NCBI RefSeq assembly: GCF_024460475.1
Contig: NZ_JANFYN010000004.1
Location: 1 to 64,000 of the forward strand
Reading direction: 5' to 3'
DNA length: 64,000 nucleotides
Source of the DNA: Holdemanella sp. MSK.7.32
Lineage (GTDB): Bacteria; Bacillota_I; Bacilli_A; Erysipelotrichales; Erysipelotrichaceae
Of this stretch, positions 16,571-25,580 are shown piece after piece. Below the pieces are notes generated by a model that was not told the origin of the DNA, made no database searches, and was given only the letters and a program-made list of their open reading frames with translations. How positions within the stretch are numbered: position 1 is the first letter of the stretch; each line of letters opens with the position of its first letter. A program made the position numbers and the translations under genes.

Positions 16571-16599
16571 TTGACTATTGTTTTGTTTCTTAGTTTAAT
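16571..16599 (+). promoter_or_regulatory. Promoter of the DUF1848 gene, predicted leaderless
   Basis: TTGACT (16571-16576), a 17-base spacer and TTTAAT (16594-16599). The ATG begins at 16606, only 6 bases after the -10 box, at the expected transcription start. Confidence 0.65.
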
Positions 16600-16605
16600 A
16601 AACCT

Positions 16606-17460
16606 ATGATTATTAATGCGAGTGGAAGAACAGATATTGTAGCATATTATATGGATTGGTTTGTGAACTGCTGGAATGAAGGGTATTTTGATGTAAGAAA
16701 CCCTTTTAATCCAAAACTTGTCAGTCGTATCTTTGTATCTGATGTAGATATGATTGTATTTTGTACAAAAAATCCATTGCCATTGCTTGATACAATACAT
16801 TTATTTTCTGTACCCATTCAGCTACAAGTTACCATCACTGGATACTTTAAAGATATGGAACATCAAGTACCTGACAAAGGAGAAATCATTGCGTGTGTTC
16901 AAAAACTGTCTTCTTATCTAGGAAAAGAAAATGTATGTGTGCGATATGATCCAATTCTTTTGAATTCCAAATATAATGTTGATTATCATGTTCGTGCCTT
17001 TAATAAATTATGCACAATGTTAAAAGGATATGTATCTAAAATAATTGTCTCTTTTGTGGATGATTATAAAAATGTTCGAAATAATCATTTGGATTATCAT
17101 GAACCCTCTAATGAGGAATATCTTAAGTTAAAAGAAGCTTTTGAAAAGAATGATATGAAGATTGTTAGTTGTATGGAAAATAAATATCATATTGGTGATG
17201 AAAAGGATTGCTGCATCAGCATTAAATATGCCTTTGAAAGAACAGGCAAGCTTTTTAAAGAATGGAAGGCAAGAGATTGCCATTGCGTGAATATGGTGGA
17301 TGTTGGTGCTTATAATTCATGTTTACACGGATGCAAATATTGCTACGCCAATTTTGATTCCAAACAAATTGTATCAAACTATAAGATGCATGATGTGAAC
17401 TCTAGTTTATTGATTGGACATTTGAATTTGGATGATCAAGTCAAAATACGAAGAAAATAA
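16606..17460 (+). CDS. DUF1848 family protein
   Basis: A 284-residue protein starting MIINASGRTDIVAYY, the usual N-terminus of DUF1848 proteins. It also has VFCTKNPLPLL and a C-terminal cysteine cluster CLHGCKYCYANF that could bind an iron-sulfur cluster, with further Cys in ARDCHC. Biochemical function is unknown to me. No Shine-Dalgarno site is visible and the start coincides with the predicted transcription start. Confidence 0.82.
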   Translation: MIINASGRTDIVAYYMDWFVNCWNEGYFDVRNPFNPKLVSRIFVSDVDMIVFCTKNPLPLLDTIHLFSVPIQLQVTITGYFKDMEHQVPDKGEIIACVQKLSSYLGKENVCVRYDPILLNSKYNVDYHVRAFNKLCTMLKGYVSKIIVSFVDDYKNVRNNHLDYHEPSNEEYLKLKEAFEKNDMKIVSCMENKYHIGDEKDCCISIKYAFERTGKLFKEWKARDCHCVNMVDVGAYNSCLHGCKYCYANFDSKQIVSNYKMHDVNSSLLIGHLNLDDQVKIRRK

Positions 17461-17495
17461 AATGAGTGAAGCTAGTTTATTTTGCTTCACTCATT
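17461..17495. terminator. Bidirectional terminator
   Basis: A 12-bp stem (17461-17472 with 17484-17495) lies between convergent genes. It is followed by AATTTT rightward and TTTTATTTT leftward. Confidence 0.75.
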
Positions 17496-18046
17496 AATTT
17501 TGTATAGATTTTTGTTAGTTGCTCTTTTTCATCGTTTGTCATTTTTCTTTCGGTCGCATCATGACTTTCTGATGTTCCTTCATGTCCATCAATGACTTTT
17601 CCATTCTTTACAACTAGCACTAGAGGAACATATAGGGTTAAAACACCTTCATCGTTATTTGACATATAATCTTGGATATATGGTTCAATAATCGCTTTTT
17701 GATCATCTGTATAAAGACGATTCTTTTCTTCGTCTCTTACTTTTACATATTGGATGTCGATCCCATTGTCTTTTGCGACTTTCTTTAAAATGGGTTTAGC
17801 TTCTTTGCACCAAGGACAACTTGAAAATCCGAAATATAAAACACCCGATTTTTCTTGAGTGAAGTATTGAATGGCTTCATCAAAGCTAATTTCATTAAAA
17901 TTTGTTTTAGTATTGTCTTTTTCGTTGCACTTTTCTTCTTCGCTTGTTACATCACAAGCTTTTTTTGAAGTCGAAGTTGTACTCTTTGTTGGTGCTTGAC
18001 ACGCACATAATGTAAGAGTTAAAAGTATAAGTAATATTTTTTTCAT
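17477..18046 (-). CDS. Thioredoxin-fold lipoprotein with CPWC motif
   Basis: A 189-residue secreted, membrane-anchored protein. The signal peptide ends in lipobox LCAC, so Cys16 would be lipidated. A Ser/Thr/Lys-rich linker with Cys31 and Cys40 follows. A thioredoxin-like domain then begins near residue 50 with active-site CPWC at 77-80 and a cis-Pro candidate in YVPLVLV. A thiol-disulfide role outside the membrane is likely; the partner is unknown. ATG at 18044-18046 lies 6 bases after a minus-strand TATATT (18053-18058), suggesting a leaderless mRNA. Confidence 0.82.
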   Translation of the reverse strand: MKKILLILLTLTLCACQAPTKSTTSTSKKACDVTSEEEKCNEKDNTKTNFNEISFDEAIQYFTQEKSGVLYFGFSSCPWCKEAKPILKKVAKDNGIDIQYVKVRDEEKNRLYTDDQKAIIEPYIQDYMSNNDEGVLTLYVPLVLVVKNGKVIDGHEGTSESHDATERKMTNDEKEQLTKIYTKLMSEAK

Positions 18047-18080
18047 GTTCCTAATATACAAATAAAATAAAAAAAAGTAA

Positions 18081-18108
18081 ATAAAAAAGCTCCGATTTCT
18101 CGAAGCTT
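18081..18108 (-). terminator. tRNA-His terminator
   Basis: On the minus strand a 9-bp stem with a GAAA tetraloop (18087-18108) is followed by TTTTTTAT. Confidence 0.88.
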
Positions 18109-18119
18109 AAAAATCTTAG

Positions 18120-18197
18120 TGGGGCGGCTGACGCGATTCGAACGCGCGAGTGACGGAGCCACAATCCGCTGTGTTAACCAACTTCACCACAACCGCC
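18120..18197 (-). tRNA. tRNA-His (GUG)
   Basis: Minus-strand cloverleaf with acceptor GGCGGTT, including the extra 5' G opposite C73, anticodon loop TTGTGGC (anticodon GTG) and encoded CCA. Confidence 0.94.
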
Positions 18198-18218
18198 ATG
18201 TTTGCTTGACGCTTAAAT

Positions 18219-18247
18219 AATATACCATGTGATTCTGTACTTTGCAA
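18219..18247 (-). promoter_or_regulatory. tRNA-His promoter
   Basis: Minus-strand TTGCAA (18242-18247), a 17-base spacer and TATATT (18219-18224) lie about 20 bases upstream of the tRNA. Confidence 0.8.
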
Positions 18248-18300
18248 GCAAAAAAGTAAAATAAATTAAAAAAAGTGTATTTTTTTTCGTATAAGAGTAT

Positions 18301-18975
18301 ATGAAGGTAAAAGAGATGGAAGTGGAACAGCGCCCACGAGAAAAAGCGCTACGCTATGGCTTAGAATCTTTGAGCGATTTAGAGTTGGTTGCCTTGATTC
18401 TTCAAAGCGGGAATAAAAATCGTTCCGTATTCGAAATTGCATCCGATGTATTGAAAGAAAGTGAAGGTTTATCAAAATTAATGTCAATGCATGTAAATAC
18501 ATTGATGCAGATTCAAGGAATACGAGAAGTTAAAGCTTTACAGCTTCTGGCAAGTGTGGAACTCAGTAAACGTGTCATTAGATCAAAGGTATATCATGCC
18601 TCCATTATGAGACCTGAAGATGTGATTGAATGGTTTGAATTTGAGTATGGCTCTTTGCCACAAGAATGTTTTATTGCTCTGTATTTAGATACAAAAAGTA
18701 AACTCATTTCTCATCGTGTTTTGTTTAAGGGAACATTGAATGAAAGTGTAGTACATCCTAGAGAAGTGTTTAAAGAGGCTTTTCTTCAAAACGCAAACTC
18801 CGTTTTGATTGCCCATAATCATCCTTCTGGTGATTGTACACCATCCAAAGCAGATTTTGAGGTAACCTATAAAATGGTTCATGTCGCAATGACAATGGGA
18901 GTGAATTTAATTGATCACATTATTGTAGGACAAAATCAATATTATTCGTTTAAAGAGCATAAATATCTCGATTGA
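18301..18975 (+). CDS. radC: RadC/YeeS-family JAB domain protein
   Basis: A 224-residue protein of the RadC family. The N-terminal helix-hairpin-helix-like region (EKALRYGLESLSDLELVALIL) precedes a JAB/MPN domain with the zinc motif HNHPSGDCTPSKAD near residues 163-176. Its role in DNA repair is disputed and the true activity is unknown. No Shine-Dalgarno site precedes the ATG. TATAAG at 18290-18295 lies 5 bases before it, with a weak -35 (TTAAAA at 18266). The stop codon lies within the mreC promoter. Confidence 0.9.
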   Translation: MKVKEMEVEQRPREKALRYGLESLSDLELVALILQSGNKNRSVFEIASDVLKESEGLSKLMSMHVNTLMQIQGIREVKALQLLASVELSKRVIRSKVYHASIMRPEDVIEWFEFEYGSLPQECFIALYLDTKSKLISHRVLFKGTLNESVVHPREVFKEAFLQNANSVLIAHNHPSGDCTPSKADFEVTYKMVHVAMTMGVNLIDHIIVGQNQYYSFKEHKYLD

Positions 18976-19000
18976 AAGAAGGAGGCTTTATCGCTATAAT
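18972..19000 (+). promoter_or_regulatory. mreC promoter overlapping the radC stop
   Basis: TTGAAA (18972-18977), a 17-base spacer and TATAAT (18995-19000). The TGA of radC lies inside the -35 box. Confidence 0.85.
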
Positions 19001-19022
19001 ATAAGTTAGTTTGGGGGATATT

Positions 19023-19859
19023 ATGCGTAAATTTACTCGAATTCAAAAAAGATTACTGACGACAATTGTCGTTTTATGTATACTAGCATGTGCAATGTTT
19101 GGCTTAAGACAAAACTCCATCACGAATATTGGATATAGTGCATGGACATATTTAAAGTATGGATTGATTCAATATCCGCTGTCTTCAATTGGAAATGCAG
19201 TTAATGATTTTGCGAATCTTTGGCATGCTTATGATGATAATGAATATTTGTCAAAACAATTGGCAGAACAAAAGAATTATCAGACGGCATATGAAGATGA
19301 AAGAAATAAAAATAAACAACTTGAAGGGTTGCTTGAAATGAAAGGCGGATTTGGGGATGCTAAAACAATTAGTGTATCAGTTTTAGAACGTTCAAGTGAT
19401 TCGTGGTTGCAGACTGTGACGATTTCAGCTGGCAAAAAACAAGGGGTAGAAAAGAATATGCTTGTGGCAACAAGTGATGGTGCCATTGGCTTGGTTGAAA
19501 GTGTTCAAACAATGACGAGCACTGTACAATTGTTGACAAGCCAGCATTTAAGTAATGATATTGCGATAAAGATGTCTTTGGAAGATGGTACAAGTGTAGA
19601 AGGTGTTTTACAATCGTATGATACAGAAAAAAAGGCATATCGAGTATCTTTATTTGACAATGATGCGATTGTCACAAAAGGACAAAAAGTTGCGACAAGT
19701 GGTAAGGGTGGAAACTATCCGAGTGGAATTTTGATAGGTGAAGTAAAAGATGTATCTTTAAATGATGACTCCATTATTTCAACTGTCTATGTATCACCTG
19801 TATCCAATATGAAAAGTTTTGACTATTGTCTTGTGATTGGAAAAGAGGAGAGTAAATGA
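19023..19859 (+). CDS. mreC: Rod shape-determining protein MreC
   Basis: Part of the elongasome that guides side-wall synthesis. The 278-residue protein has one N-terminal membrane segment (about residues 11-29), a coiled coil (about 60-100) and the beta-rich MreC domain with VATSDGAIGLVESV and VATSGKGGNYPSGILIGEV. I chose the ATG at 19023 after GGGGGATATT; a TTG 12 bases upstream is also in frame. It overlaps mreD by 4 bases. Confidence 0.92.
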   Translation: MRKFTRIQKRLLTTIVVLCILACAMFGLRQNSITNIGYSAWTYLKYGLIQYPLSSIGNAVNDFANLWHAYDDNEYLSKQLAEQKNYQTAYEDERNKNKQLEGLLEMKGGFGDAKTISVSVLERSSDSWLQTVTISAGKKQGVEKNMLVATSDGAIGLVESVQTMTSTVQLLTSQHLSNDIAIKMSLEDGTSVEGVLQSYDTEKKAYRVSLFDNDAIVTKGQKVATSGKGGNYPSGILIGEVKDVSLNDDSIISTVYVSPVSNMKSFDYCLVIGKEESK

Positions 19860-20422
19860 TAAATAAGGAACGTTATTCATTTATTTTCTTAGCCATTTTA
19901 GCTATGTTAGATCAATTGATTGCTTCTTTGTTTGGCGTTGATTTTACATATTCCTCACTATCTTTAGTTAGCCATCTATGTTTTTGTGGATGCCTATTAG
20001 TAGTGTTTCATGAAAGAAGTTTAAATCGGTTTCTATATGCTTGTTTATGTGGCCTTTGTGTGGGAATGTTTTTTACTTCAGACTGGCTTGTTAAGATGCT
20101 TTTGTTTGGCTTGTTTGGCTGGGCTATTGGCTTTTTTCAAGAAGCGATGGATCAAGATCACTGGGTACAATTTGGGATTGTATTCCTAATGATGTTTGTG
20201 AATGATTTAATTTGTTTTTTTGGCGCAAAGATCTTCGGATATCTCACAATGAGCTTTGTGAAATGGTTTATTCACGTTGAAGCTTTGACATTGATTTTTA
20301 ATGGTGTGGCTATATTCGTGTTGATCTATATTATTACAGTATTCATGCGATATGCGACAATCAAAGATATTCGATTTAAACGGATGGAAAAGTTGAAAAT
20401 GCAAAATATTCGAAGGAAATGA
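19856..20422 (+). CDS. mreD: Rod shape-determining protein MreD
   Basis: An integral membrane protein of 188 residues with about five hydrophobic segments, starting inside the mreC stop (ATGA). Sequence similarity within MreD is low, so the call rests on size, topology and position after mreC. MreB is not in this window. Confidence 0.82.
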   Translation: MINKERYSFIFLAILAMLDQLIASLFGVDFTYSSLSLVSHLCFCGCLLVVFHERSLNRFLYACLCGLCVGMFFTSDWLVKMLLFGLFGWAIGFFQEAMDQDHWVQFGIVFLMMFVNDLICFFGAKIFGYLTMSFVKWFIHVEALTLIFNGVAIFVLIYIITVFMRYATIKDIRFKRMEKLKMQNIRRK

Positions 20423-20447
20423 GTCAGGGATTCGTTTCCTTCTTTTC
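20412..20447 (+). terminator. Possible mreD terminator
   Basis: An 8-bp stem (GAAGGAAA 20412-20419 with TTTCCTTC 20435-20442) leads into TTTTC. The loop is long (15 bases), so strength is uncertain. Confidence 0.5.
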
Positions 20448-20481
20448 ATATATGTTAAAATAGAAGAAAAGAGGTACGCGT

Positions 20482-23058
20482 ATGAAAAAACTATTATTAT
20501 TAGATGGAAACTCCATGCTATTTCGTGCATATTATGCAACGTTATATACACATAGAATGACTACATCCAATGGCATTCCAACCAATGCGGTTTATGGCTT
20601 TGTGATGATGTTGAACAAGGCAATTGACATTATTGAACCAGATAAGATTTTAGTGGCTTGGGATGCAGGAAAACCTACGTTTAGACACAAACAATTTGAA
20701 GCGTATAAAGGAACACGAAAACCATTGGATGAAGAATTGATTGTTCAATTTCCAATTGTTAGAGAATACTTGGATGCGGCTGGAATCAAACGTTATGAAC
20801 AAGAAGGTTATGAAGCTGATGACATTATTGGAAGCATGGCCAAATGCTGCAAAGATGTTCAAACTACAATTCTGACTAGTGATCGTGATTTATTACAGTT
20901 GATTGATTCAAGTACACATGTTCTTTTGATGAAAAAGGGCTTAAGTGAAATGGATCTAATGGACGAACAAAATTTAATGGATACGTATGGAATTACTCCA
21001 AGTCAAGTTATTGATATGAAAGGATTAATGGGTGATACAGCCGATAATATTCCAGGCGTAGCCGGTGTTGGTGAAAAGACAGCCTTGCGTTTATTGAATC
21101 AATATTCCACTGTAGAAAATGTTTATGCTCATATTGATGAAGTAAAAGGAAAATTAAAAGAAAAGCTAGAAAAAGATAAAGATAATGCCTTCATGTCTTT
21201 AGAATTGGCTACTATTTATACAAAGATGGAGTTGCCATTTGAATTATGCGATTGTGAGTTTACAGGAATTCAAGATAATGTGAATGCATTCTATGAAAAA
21301 TATGAAATGCGATCATTGGTAAATCGTACTAAACAGACTAAAGAGGAAAAATGGCCTTTAAAAGAAGTGGACCATTTTGAATTTGAAAATATGGATGACG
21401 TTATGGTTATGCCAGTATGTACTCAAGAGCCTTATTTAGATCAAAAATTGTATGGTTTTATGATTCCAAAAGATAAAACTGTTTATTATATTTCAGTAGA
21501 ACATGCATTAGAGGATACAAACTTTAAAACATTGTTGGAAACAAAAGAAGTGAGTACATGGGATACAAAGGAAATGATGCATCTATTAGATCGCTATGGA
21601 TTTAAATGGAATACTTTTAGTAATGACTTGCATATTGCTGGATTCTTATTGAATTCTACTGCAACAGATAGTGATGCAGTCTTAGAAGCACTTCAAATTC
21701 ACCTTCCAGAATCTTTCCATGATGTATCTAAGAAGACAAAAGAGGAGCCTGCTTATAGTTTGGAAAGAGAAAAGGCAATCTATCATAGTTTGACTCAGCA
21801 ACTATATGAAAAAAAGGACAAGCTTCGTGCTTCTTTAAAAGAAGAAAATGTATTGTCTTTATATGAAGATATTGAAATGCCATTAACACATGTCTTGTTT
21901 TCAATGGAACAAGAAGGTATTTCGATTCAAGAAAGTTTTTTAGATGAGTATGGAGCTTTATTAAATGAGAAATTGGATGCTCTTGCTCAAAAAATCTACT
22001 CACATGCAGGTATGATTTTTAATATCAATTCACCAAAACAATTGGCGAATGTCTTATTTGATGAGTTGAACTTAAGTTCAGGTGGAAAAAAACGTTCAAC
22101 ATCTGCAGATGTATTAGAGAAGCTTCGTGGAAAACATCCAATCATTGATGATATTCTTGAGTATCGAAAAATTGCGAAGGTATCCAGTACATATATTGAT
22201 GGTTTGAAAAAACATATTCGTTCGGATCAAAAGATTCATACTTCTTTCAATCAGACAATGACACAAACTGGAAGACTTTCAAGTAGTGAACCAAACTTAC
22301 AAAATATTAGTATTCGGGATGAGTTAGGTAAAGAAATTCGTAAGGCGTTTGTCGCCGAAGATGGCTATCACTTATTGTCTGCTGATTATTCGCAGATTGA
22401 ATTAAGAATGTTGGCACATATGGCCAATGAGGATCACATGATAAAAGCGTTTAATGAAGGTTTGGATATTCATACAAAAACGGCAACTTTAATTTTTAGT
22501 TGTTCACCAGAAGCGGTAGATGAACATAAAAGAAGAATTGCCAAGACAGTTAACTTTGGTATTGTATATGGACAAACTGAATTTGGTTTATCTTCACAAT
22601 TAAATATCACACGAAAAGAAGCGGGTGAATTTATGAAGATGTACTTTGAAAGTTATCCTCAGATTCACGAATATATGAATCAATTGATTGATTTCTGTAA
22701 GGAACATGGATATGTCGAAACATTATTCCACAGAAGAAGAGAGATTCCTGAAATCAACGATAAGAATTTTATGACACGAGAATTCGGTAAGCGAGCTGCC
22801 ATGAATGCACCAATTCAAGGTAGTGCAGCCGATTTGATCAAGATTGCGATGTTGAAAATGGATCAAGCTTTAAAGGATGCCGATGTAAAATCAAAAATGC
22901 TTCTTCAAATCCATGATGAATTGATTTTCTTAGTGCCAGATGAAGAATTGGACTTGATGCAAAAACTTGTCAAAGAAACAATGGAAAGTGCAATGGAATT
23001 AAAGGTTCCATTAAAGGCAAGTATTAGTGTTGGAAAGTCATGGTATGAGGCAAAATAA
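20482..23058 (+). CDS. polA: DNA polymerase I
   Basis: Fills gaps and removes RNA primers. The 858-residue protein has an N-terminal 5'-3' exonuclease (LLLDGNSMLFRAYYA, GYEADDIIG, TSDRDLLQLI) and a C-terminal family A polymerase (SADYSQIELRMLAHM, RRIAKTVNFGIVYG, LQIHDELIFLV). The central 3'-5' exonuclease-like domain (about residues 295-460) lacks the DxE and downstream acidic motifs, so proofreading is probably absent, as in Bacillus Pol I. GAGGTACGC precedes the ATG. It shares one base with mutM. Confidence 0.96.
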   Translation: MKKLLLLDGNSMLFRAYYATLYTHRMTTSNGIPTNAVYGFVMMLNKAIDIIEPDKILVAWDAGKPTFRHKQFEAYKGTRKPLDEELIVQFPIVREYLDAAGIKRYEQEGYEADDIIGSMAKCCKDVQTTILTSDRDLLQLIDSSTHVLLMKKGLSEMDLMDEQNLMDTYGITPSQVIDMKGLMGDTADNIPGVAGVGEKTALRLLNQYSTVENVYAHIDEVKGKLKEKLEKDKDNAFMSLELATIYTKMELPFELCDCEFTGIQDNVNAFYEKYEMRSLVNRTKQTKEEKWPLKEVDHFEFENMDDVMVMPVCTQEPYLDQKLYGFMIPKDKTVYYISVEHALEDTNFKTLLETKEVSTWDTKEMMHLLDRYGFKWNTFSNDLHIAGFLLNSTATDSDAVLEALQIHLPESFHDVSKKTKEEPAYSLEREKAIYHSLTQQLYEKKDKLRASLKEENVLSLYEDIEMPLTHVLFSMEQEGISIQESFLDEYGALLNEKLDALAQKIYSHAGMIFNINSPKQLANVLFDELNLSSGGKKRSTSADVLEKLRGKHPIIDDILEYRKIAKVSSTYIDGLKKHIRSDQKIHTSFNQTMTQTGRLSSSEPNLQNISIRDELGKEIRKAFVAEDGYHLLSADYSQIELRMLAHMANEDHMIKAFNEGLDIHTKTATLIFSCSPEAVDEHKRRIAKTVNFGIVYGQTEFGLSSQLNITRKEAGEFMKMYFESYPQIHEYMNQLIDFCKEHGYVETLFHRRREIPEINDKNFMTREFGKRAAMNAPIQGSAADLIKIAMLKMDQALKDADVKSKMLLQIHDELIFLVPDEELDLMQKLVKETMESAMELKVPLKASISVGKSWYEAK

Positions 23059-23879
23059 TGCCGGAAGCACCAGAAGTACAAACCGTATTAAGTACGTTGG
23101 AAGCACAAATTAAAGATGTTTCAATTGAAGATGTATTGATATATTATCCTAAGATTATTGATAATGTAGAAGTAGAAACTTTTAAAAATCAATTAATTGG
23201 GCAAACATTCCATTCGTTTAATCGACTTGGAAAATATTTGATTTTTGGTCTGGATGACTATGATCTAGTTGTTCACTTAAGAATGGAAGGTAAATTTTAT
23301 CTTTATAATATGCTTTGTGAGAATAAACATATTCATATAGTATTTAAATTAAATAGTGGAACCTATATGTCGTATCATGATACAAGAAAATTTGGAAGAA
23401 TGTATTTGTATCCTAAAAAAGAAGATATTCATGCATATCCTTGTTTTAAAAATGTTGGATATGATTATATGGATGAAAGAGTGAATGGAATGTATTTCTA
23501 TACCTGTGTTCATTCGTTAAAACGAAATTTGAAATCCTGCCTGTTAGATCAATCGATTATGGCAGGTGTTGGAAATATTTATGCGGATGAGATATGTTTT
23601 GCCTCAGGATTAGATCCAAGAAGCCGTGCCTCAAAGCTTTCAAAGAAAGATTGTGAGAAAATAGTTTTTCAGACAAAGCGAATCTTGCAGGGTGCTACAC
23701 GTTTTGGCGGAACAACCATTCGTTCTTATACCTCAAGTTTAGGGGTAACGGGACGTTTTCAACTCTATTTGAATGTACATGATCAAACACAATGTAAAGT
23801 GTGTCATCATGCTATTAAAAAATTAACTGTATCACAAAGGGGGACTTATCTATGTCCAAATTGTCAAAAAAGAAAGTAA
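23058..23879 (+). CDS. mutM: Formamidopyrimidine-DNA glycosylase
   Basis: Excises 8-oxoguanine and ring-opened purines. The 273-residue protein keeps the catalytic Pro2-Glu3 (MPEAPEVQT), a middle helix with SIMAGVGNIYADEI, and a C-terminal zinc finger with CKVC and CPNC pairs. Its start overlaps the polA stop by one base and its last 28 bases overlap coaE. Confidence 0.95.
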   Translation: MPEAPEVQTVLSTLEAQIKDVSIEDVLIYYPKIIDNVEVETFKNQLIGQTFHSFNRLGKYLIFGLDDYDLVVHLRMEGKFYLYNMLCENKHIHIVFKLNSGTYMSYHDTRKFGRMYLYPKKEDIHAYPCFKNVGYDYMDERVNGMYFYTCVHSLKRNLKSCLLDQSIMAGVGNIYADEICFASGLDPRSRASKLSKKDCEKIVFQTKRILQGATRFGGTTIRSYTSSLGVTGRFQLYLNVHDQTQCKVCHHAIKKLTVSQRGTYLCPNCQKRK

Positions 23880-24457
23880 TAGGAATCACTGGATCTATGG
23901 GTTCAGGAAAGAGTGAGATTTCTCGATATTTAAGAAAAAAATATCCTGTTTTAGATTGTGATCAGGTCAATGCGGATTTATTAAAAAAGGGAAATTTGGG
24001 TTATCAGAAATTAAATGATTTGCGTATTGTTGAATTGGATTCAAATGGACAAATCATTAAGGAAAGTTTAGCTTCATATATGTTTTCTAAGGCAGAACAT
24101 AGAAAACAAGTGGAAGCCATCTTGCATCCTTTGATTTTTGAACAGATGCATAAATGGATTTATGAACAAGAGAGTTCGATTGTCTTTGTGGAAATGCCAA
24201 TTTTATTTGAGATTTCTGCACAAGATCATTTTGACTCAATATGGTGCGTTGTGGCTGATTTAGATGTAGCCTTATCGCGCCTACAAACCTATCGCAATTT
24301 TACTAGGGAACAAGCTTTGGCAAGACTTGTATCACAGATGAATCCGGAAGAGAAGATGGCAAAAAGTGATATTGTACTGCAAAATAATGGTACGGTAGAA
24401 CAGCTGCATAAACAAATAGAAGAAGCATTAAAAGAGGAGAAGGTACATGGCGATTGA
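23852..24457 (+). CDS. coaE: Dephospho-CoA kinase
   Basis: Phosphorylates dephospho-CoA in the last step of CoA synthesis. The 201 residues include the P-loop GITGSMGSGKSEIS and the adenine/CoA site LDCDQVNADLL. The ATG overlaps the mutM end by 28 bases and follows AAAGGGGGA. The conserved order polA-mutM-coaE-dnaB-dnaI supports the call. Confidence 0.94.
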   Translation: MSKLSKKKVIGITGSMGSGKSEISRYLRKKYPVLDCDQVNADLLKKGNLGYQKLNDLRIVELDSNGQIIKESLASYMFSKAEHRKQVEAILHPLIFEQMHKWIYEQESSIVFVEMPILFEISAQDHFDSIWCVVADLDVALSRLQTYRNFTREQALARLVSQMNPEEKMAKSDIVLQNNGTVEQLHKQIEEALKEEKVHGD

Positions 24458-25580
24458 AGTGCGTTGCATAGAACATTTATCTGTTGAACAAAGACAATCT
24501 TTGTATTTGTTGTATGGTCCTTTGATGGGTAAAAGTTCAATTTGTCTATATGAATTTTTAGGTTCTATTCAAAATTCTGTTGAATTAGAAGACGTATATT
24601 TACTGTTGAATATAAATGCTTCACAATTTGATAAGGCACGAAATTATTTAGAACAATATCATTTAATTGAAACCTATGTTCATGAAGATGACATGTTGAT
24701 TTTATTGTATGCTCCATTATTACCAGATAAATTTTTATGTCACGATACGTATTCAAGATTGTATTTGGCAAGTGTAGGATCAAAGTGTTTTGATAAAATA
24801 AAGGCGATGCTTCATAAAGATAAGACGATTTCTTCTGTATATACCAAAGTAGAAAGTCCTTTGGATGTTTCAATTTTAGATTCGTGGAACGAATCTAAAG
24901 AGATTGCGTACGAAAAGGTGAAACCGACAATTAAACAAAAATATGATTTTGATTTTGCGACACTCTTCAAAGGGATGGATCGGGTTTTTCCGGTACGTTA
25001 TCGAACTAATGAAAATTTAGATCGTATTGCACAGATGGCACAAATATATGGAATTGATGCCAAAGATATGCGTAGATACGTGCAAAGAAGTATTAATCCT
25101 TCAACACATGTATTTGATTTGGACAAATTAAAAGAGATGGTTATGCGTAATCGTAAGGTTATGGAAACAAGTAAAGATCCATATCAGATGCCACCTGTTA
25201 AATTTTTGCAGAATAAACAAAATGGTATTCCTGTTGTGAAATCGGATCAGGCATTGATTGAACGTTTATGCACACAATTCCAGCTTTCAGTTGAAGTTGT
25301 GAATACTTTGATTGAATATACTTTGCAGCAAACACATCAACAATTTTCTAGAAATTACGTTGAAAAAGTTGCGGCAAGCTGGGTTCGCCTGGGCGTGGAT
25401 TCTAGGAAGAAAGCATTGGAAATTATCAACCAAGCGCCAACAGAAAATAAAAGAGAGAAAAAAGAAGAAAAGGTTGTACTTGATGAGAAGTTCTATACGC
25501 AAAAGGAAGAAAAATCAGATACGCAAATCCAACAGGAGATGTTAGAACTTCAAAAGATGTTGAAAGAAGGTAAGTTGTAG
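24447..25580 (+). CDS. dnaB: Replication initiation/membrane attachment protein DnaB (Bacillus type)
   Basis: Primosome protein that helps load the replicative helicase at the origin; not the helicase itself. The 377 residues start with the family's winged-helix region (LSVEQRQSLYLLYGPLMG). They have a DnaD/DnaB-type domain around FQLSVEVVNTLIEYTLQQTHQQF and YVEKVAASWVRLGV, and end in a charged tail. It overlaps coaE by 11 bases and dnaI by one. Confidence 0.88.
   Translation: MAIEVRCIEHLSVEQRQSLYLLYGPLMGKSSICLYEFLGSIQNSVELEDVYLLLNINASQFDKARNYLEQYHLIETYVHEDDMLILLYAPLLPDKFLCHDTYSRLYLASVGSKCFDKIKAMLHKDKTISSVYTKVESPLDVSILDSWNESKEIAYEKVKPTIKQKYDFDFATLFKGMDRVFPVRYRTNENLDRIAQMAQIYGIDAKDMRRYVQRSINPSTHVFDLDKLKEMVMRNRKVMETSKDPYQMPPVKFLQNKQNGIPVVKSDQALIERLCTQFQLSVEVVNTLIEYTLQQTHQQFSRNYVEKVAASWVRLGVDSRKKALEIINQAPTENKREKKEEKVVLDEKFYTQKEEKSDTQIQQEMLELQKMLKEGKL

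Noticed and set aside
24447..25580. Reading this dnaB as the replicative helicase
   Set aside because: It lacks Walker motifs and matches the Bacillus-type DnaB initiation protein; the helicase is at 48326-49672.
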